DNA of 64,000 nucleotides from Allodiplogaster sudhausi (lineage: Eukaryota; Nematoda; Chromadorea; Rhabditida; Diplogasteridae). Under the pieces are notes generated by a model, which saw only the letters and a list, made by a program, of their open reading frames with translations, had not been told where the DNA came from and searched no databases. Below, one piece after another: positions 58,672 through 64,000 of the stretch (position 1 is the stretch's first letter; each line of letters starts with the position of its first letter). The position numbers were made by a program, and so were the translations under genes. The stretch spans positions 1,036,001-1,100,000 of the forward strand of contig CALZFC010000060.1 in the NCBI GenBank assembly GCA_945643635.1, written 5' to 3'.

Positions 58672-60543
58672 CTCTCTCTCTGCCTCTCTCTCTCCCTCCC
58701 TCTCTCACTGAACGTGTGTCTTTGAATGTCTGTCTCCTCTATTTCGCTTACGTGCAAATTCAGAGACAGATTACAGTCCGCAACGCCTCCGCGTCGCATC
58801 ACTCTTAAACTGTACAAAAACCATTGATTCCGCTTCACGTCCAAATGGACGTGGAGCTTGCAAGTGCTTTCCAGTGACTACAAGTATCCACGTCCTTCTC
58901 GACCAGCCCGAGGACCTCGCAAGATGTGCCCGGTGGACGCAATGTCGAACTCCACCACAGAGAAGGCCAAGGAGTCGTTCAGACTGTGTGGGAGTTGCTT
59001 GTAAGTTGCTTTCGATTCAAGCAACTTTCCTTCTCTATACTGACGAAGTATTCAAAAATACTCTCTCCCTCTCTCTCTCTCTCACTCTCTTTCTCGCTTA
59101 CTCTCTCTCTCTCTCTCAGTCTCCCTCTCTCTCTCTCTCTGTCTCTGTCTCTTTCTTTCTGTCTCTCTCTGTCTCTCTCTCTCTCTGTCTCTGTGTGTAT
59201 GTGTGTGATTGAATGTCTGTCTCCATCTTTCGCTTGCGCGCAATCCAGAGACGACAAACAGACCCGCCGTCCATGCGGAAACAGGGGAACGTGCAAATTC
59301 AAAGACGAATTACAGACACCGCGCCTATTTAGAAGTGGAGAGGAAACGGGGTATGGTTTTCGTTTTATCACCGATATTAAGGAAAACTGAAGAGTACTCT
59401 GATAAGGAGATTCCTGTGGTCTACTTATAACAAACGTGGCGCTGAATTGACAAGAGTACCTAGTAGAACAACCCTGTAAGCTTACTTTCGTTTCTATCTC
59501 AAAGGGTATCTCGTAATCACCGATATCAAGGAAAACTGAAGAGTACACTGATAAGGTTATTCCTGTGATCTACTTATAACAAACGTGGCGCTGAATTGAC
59601 AAGAGTACCTAGTAGAACAGCCCTGTAAGCTTACTTTCGTTTCTATCTCAAAGGGTATCTCGTAATCACCGATATCAAGGAAAACTGAAGAGTACACTGA
59701 TAAGGTTATTCCTGTGATCTACTTATAACAAACGTGGCGCTGAATTGACAAGAGTACCTAGTAGAACAACCCTGTAAGCTTACTTTAGTTTCTATCTCAA
59801 AGGGTATCTCGTAATCACCGATATCAAGGAAAACGAAGAGTACACTGATAAGGTTATTCCTGTAGTCTACTTATAACAAACGTGGCGCTGAATTGACAAG
59901 AGTACCTAGTAGAACAGCCCTGTAAGCTTACTTTCGTTTCTATCTCAAAGGGTATCTCGTAATCACCGATATCAAGGAAAACTGAAGAGTACACTGATAA
60001 GGTTATTAATGTGATCTACTTATAACAAACGTTTCGCTGAATTGACAAGAGTACCTAGTAGAACAGCCCTGTAAGCTTACTTTCGTTTCTATCTCAAAGG
60101 GTATCTCGTAATCACCGATATCAAGGAAAACTGAAGAGTACACTGATAAGGTTATTCCTGTGATCTACTTATAACAAACGTTTCGCTGAATTGACAAGAG
60201 TACCTAGTAGTAAACAGCCCTGTAAGCTTACTTTCTTTATATCTCAAAGGCTTTCCCGTAATCATCGGTATCAAGGAAAACTTAAAAGTACACTGATAAG
60301 GTTATTCCTGTGATCTACTTATAACAAACGTGGCGCTGAATTGACAAGAGTACCTAGTAGTAAACAGCCCTGCAAGCTTACTTTCGTTTCTATCTCAAAG
60401 GGTATCTCGTAATCACCGATATAAAGGAAAACTGAAGAGTACACTGATAAGGTTATTCCTGTGGTCTACTTATAACAAACGTGGCATTATCTTCGTGGTA
60501 TCATGCTGAACAACCGAAGATATAGAATTCTTCCCTCTCTCTA

Positions 60544-60574
<31 letters not shown>

Positions 60575-62053
60575 AACTCTCTCTCTCTATCTCTCTCTGT
60601 CTCTCTCTCTCTCTGTCTCTCTCTCTCTCTGCCTCTCTCTCTCTGCCTCTCTCTCTCCCTCCCTCTCTCACTGAACGTGTGTGTTTGAATGTCTGTCTCC
60701 TCTATTTCGCTTACGTGCAAATTCAGAGACAGATTACAGCCCGCAACGCCTCCGCGTCGCATCACTCTTAAACTGTACAAAAACCATTGATTCCGCTTCA
60801 CGTCCAAATGGACGTGGAGCTTGCAAGTGCTTTACAGTGACTACAAGTATCCACGTCCTTCTCGACCAGCCCGAGGACCTCGCAAGATGTGCCCGGTGGA
60901 CGCAATGTCGAACTCCACCACAGAGAAGGCCAAGGAGTCGTTCAGACTGTGTGGGAGTTGCTTGTAAGTTGCTTTCGATTCAAGCAACTTTCCTTCTCTA
61001 TACTGACGAAGTATTCAAAAATACTCTCTCCCTCTCTCTCTCTCTCACTCTCTTTCTCGCTTACTCTCTCTCTCTCTCAGTCTCCCTCTCTCTCTCTCTG
61101 TCTCTGTCTCTTTCTTTCTGTCTCTCTCTGTCTCTCTCTCTCTCTGTCTCTGTGTGTATGTGTGTGATTGAATGTCTGTCTCCATCTTTCGCTTGCGCGC
61201 AATCCAGAGACGACAAACAGACCCGCCGTCCATGCGGAAACAGGGGAACGTGCAAATTCAAAGACGAATTACAGACACCGCGCCTATTTAGAAGTGGAGA
61301 GGAAACGGGGTATGGTTTTCGTTTTATCACCGATATTAAGGAAAACTGAAGAGTACTCTGATAAGGAGATTCCTGTGGTCTACTTATAACAAACGTGGCG
61401 CTGAATTGACAAGAGTACCTAGTAGAACAACCCTGTAAGCTTACTTTCGTTTCTATCTCAAAGGGTATCTCGTAATCACCGATATCAAGGAAAACTGAAG
61501 AGTACACTGATAAGGTTATTCCTGTGATCTACTTATAACAAACGTGGCGCTGAATTGACAAGAGTACCTAGTAGAACAACCCTGTAAGCTTACTTTCGTT
61601 TCTATCTCAAAGGGTATCTCGTAATCACCGATATCAAGGAAAACTGAAGAGTACACTGATAAGGTTATTCCTGTGGTCTACTTATAACAAACGTGGCGCT
61701 GAATTGACAAGAGTACCTAGTAGAACAGCCCTGTAAGCTTACTTTCGTTTCTATCTCAAAGGGTATCTCGTAATCACCGATATCAAGGAAAACTGAAGAG
61801 TACACTGATAAGGTTATTCCTGTGATCTACTTATAACAAACGTGGCGCTGAATTGACAAGAGTACCTAGTAGAACAACCCTGCAAGCTTACTTTCGTTTC
61901 TATCTCAAAGGGTATCTCGTAATCACCGATATCAAGGAAAACTGAAGAGTACACTGATAAGGTTATTCCTGTGGTCTACTTATAACAAACGTGGCATTAT
62001 CTTCGTGGTATCATGCTGAACAACCGAAGATATAGAATTCTTCAATCTCTCTA

Positions 62054-62084
<31 letters not shown>

Positions 62085-64000
62085 AACTCTCTCTCTCTAT
62101 CTCTCTCTGTCTCTCTCTCTCTCTGTCTCTCTCTCTCTGCCTCTCTCTCTCTGCCTCTCCCTCTCCCTCCCTCTCTCACTGAACGTGTGTGTTTGAATGT
62201 CTGTCTCCTCTATTTCGCTTACGTGCAAATTCAGAGACAGATTACAGCCCGCAACGCCTCCGCGTCGCATCACTCTTAAACTGTACAAAAACCATTGATT
62301 CCGCTTCACGTCCAAATGGACGTGGAGCTTGCAAGTGCTTTCCAGTGACTACAAGTATCCACGTCCTTCTCGACCAGCCCGAGGACCTCGCAAGATGTGC
62401 CCGGTGGACGCAATGTCGAACTCCACCACAGAGAAGGCCAAGGAGTCGTTCAGACTGTGTGGGAGTTGCTTGTAAGTTGCTTTCGATTCAAGCAACTTTC
62501 CTTCTCTATACTGACGAAGTATTCAAAAATACTCTCTCCCTCTCTCTCTCTCTCACTCTCTTTCTCGCTTACTCTCTCTCTCTCTCTCAGTCTCCCTCTC
62601 TCTCTCTCTCTGTCTCTGTCTCTTTCTTTCTGTCTCTCTCTGTCTCTCTCTCTCTCTCTGTCTCTGTGTGTATGTGTGTGATTGAATGTCTGTCTCCATC
62701 TTTCGCTTGCGCGCAATCCAGAGACGACAAACAGACCCGCCGTCCATGCGGAAACAGGGGAACGTGCAAATTCAAAGACGAATTACAGACACCGCGCCTA
62801 TTTAGAAGTGGAGAGGAAACGGGGTATGGTTTTCGTTTTATCACCGATATTAAGGAAAACTGAAGAGTACTCTGATAAGGAGATTCCTGTGGTCTACTTA
62901 TAACAAACGTGGCGCTGAATTGACAAGAGTACCTAGTAGAACAACCCTGTAAGCTTACTTTCGTTTCTATCTCAAAGGGTATCTCGTAATCACCGATATC
63001 AAGGAAAACTGAAGAGTACACTGATAAGGTTATTCCTGTGATCTACTTATAACAAACGTGGCGCTGAATTGACAAGAGTACCTAGTAGAACAACCCTGTA
63101 AGCTTACTTTCGTTTCTATCTCAAAGGGTATCTCGTAATCACCGATATCAAGGAAAACTGAAGAGTACACTGATAAGGTTATTCCTGTGGTCTACTTATA
63201 ACAAACGTGGCGCTGAATTGACAAGAGTACCTATTAGAACAACCCTGTAAGCTTACTTTCGTTTCTATCTCAAAGGGTATCTCGTAATCACCGATATCAA
63301 GGAAAACTGAAGAGTACACTGATAAGGTTATTCCTGTGATCTACTTATAACAAACGTGGCGCTGAATTGACAAGAGTACCTAGTAGAACAGCCCTGTAAG
63401 CTTACTTTCGTTTCTATCTCAAAGGGTATCTCGTAATCACCGATATCAAGGAAAACTGAAGAGTACACTGATAAGGTTATTCCTGTGATCTACTTATAAC
63501 AAACGTGGCGCTGAATTGACAAGAGTACCTAGTAGAACAACCCTGTAAGCTTACTTTCGTTTCTATCTCAAAGGGTATCTCGTAATCACCGATATCAAGG
63601 AAAACTGAAGAGTACACTGATAAGGTTATTCCTGTGGTCTACTTATAACAAACGTGGCGCTGAATTGACAAGAGTACCTAGTAGAACAGCCCTGTAAGCT
63701 TACTTTCGTTTCTATCTCAAAGGGTATCTCGTAATCACCGATATCAAGGAAAACTGAAGAGTACACTGATAAGGTTATTCCTGTGATCTACTTATAACAA
63801 ACGTGGCGCTGAATTGACAAGAGTACCTAGTAGAACAACCCTGCAAGCTTACTTTCGTTTCTATCTCAAAGGGTATCTCGTAATCACCGATATCAAGGAA
63901 AACTGAAGAGTACACTGATAAGGTTATTCCTGTGGTCTACTTATAACAAACGTGGCGCTGATTTGACAAGAGTACCTAGTAGAACAGCCCTGTAAGCTTA
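53772..64000. repeat. Higher-order satellite array (149-bp unit plus ~0.83 kb spacer modules)
   Basis: A 149-bp unit (for example start positions of GGGTATCTCG at 53775, 53924, 55304, 55453) repeats about 43 times in six blocks of roughly 3, 11, 8, 8, 5 and 8 units. Blocks are separated by five near-identical spacer modules beginning ATGCTGAACAA(C/G)CGAAG at 54175, 56596, 58562, 60503 and 62013, so the larger period is 2421, 1966, 1941 and 1510 bp. The size differences come mainly from unit number and CT-tract length. Each block ends in the same degenerate unit (GGCTTTCCCGTAATCATCGG) or a close derivative before the spacer. The array continues past the right edge. Sequence identity between copies is very high, implying recent amplification or ongoing homogenisation. 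Confidence 0.95.
54175..55010. repeat. Satellite spacer module 1 (type copy)
   Basis: Order: GAAGATATAGAA, a (CT)n tract, sub-block A (54361-54670), a second (CT)n tract, sub-block B (54845-55005), then merging into a 149-bp unit. A and B share TTGAATGTCTGTCTCC, TTTCGCTT and GTGCAAATTCA(A/G)AGACA, so they are diverged copies of one sequence; B carries an extra ~45 bp. Block A has a near-palindrome CACGTCCACATGGACGTG and a hairpin AGTTGCTT-TCGATTC-AAGCAACT. The same module recurs at 56596, 58562, 60503 and 62013. Confidence 0.85.

Noticed and set aside
53772..64000. CRISPR-like array
   Set aside because: Units are 149 bp, directly abutting, without short unique spacers, in a eukaryotic context; this is satellite DNA.

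Overview
The window looks like nuclear DNA of a chromadorean nematode. It is AT-rich with long (CT)n/(GA)n tracts. Genes are split into many short exons (about 20-375 bp, mostly 60-160), and I could phase most of them by hand. The gene content is nematode-specific: a secreted protein with two C-type lectin domains and a CUB domain, serpentine chemoreceptors of the SRT and SRE classes, a saposin-like (caenopore-type) protein, a UDP-glucuronosyltransferase, DEG/ENaC-type channels and a divergent ionotropic glutamate receptor. I cannot name the species; short exons and a few GC-AG introns would fit a diplogastrid-like genome, but that is a guess.

Layout. 1-2.6 kb: 3' part of an unrecognised secreted-protein gene (-), running off the left edge. 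2.67-7.4 kb: repeat-rich stretch with a foldback element carrying a tRNA-like core, BEL/Pao-type retrotransposon remnants and a duplicated GAATTCC-rich block. 8.1-10.3 kb: channel-like gene (+). 10.7-13.4 kb: CTLD-CTLD-CUB gene (-). 14.6-19.7 kb: second, broken DEG/ENaC copy (+), interrupted by a 2.8 kb foldback element. 19.95-20.8 kb: another foldback. 21.3-22.3 kb: a frame-broken gene (-). 24.06 kb: a perfect hairpin. 26.1-28.1 kb: secreted-protein gene (+). 29.2-30.2 kb: saposin-like gene (+). 30.8-31.2 kb: Pro/Thr/Ser-rich secreted protein (-). 32.4-33.6 kb: defective Tc1 element with intact ends. 33.8-37.5 kb: intact 12-exon UGT (-). 40.3-41.6 kb: small mucin-like membrane protein (+). 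42.1-44.6 kb: SRT receptor (-). 46.1-48.8 kb: SRE receptor (-). 49.5-53.1 kb: ionotropic receptor (-) with a tRNA-Arg(TCG) in an intron. 53.77-64.0 kb: a 149-bp satellite organised with five copies of a ~0.83 kb spacer module into a higher-order array that runs off the right edge.

The genes are mostly environment-facing (chemoreception, channels, lectin/immune effector, detoxification), typical of fast-evolving nematode chromosome arms. Four otherwise well-preserved genes carry one in-frame stop codon each (CTLD gene TAA, DEG/ENaC copy TGA, saposin-like TAG, SRE TGA). The 21-22 kb gene has two +1 frame shifts and the transposase has an 11-bp duplication. The two channel copies have lost complementary exons. 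Recent gene decay is the simplest reading; assembly error, strain-specific null alleles or readthrough are alternatives.

Gene models were built by eye from splice signals, phase continuity and family motifs; no search was run.
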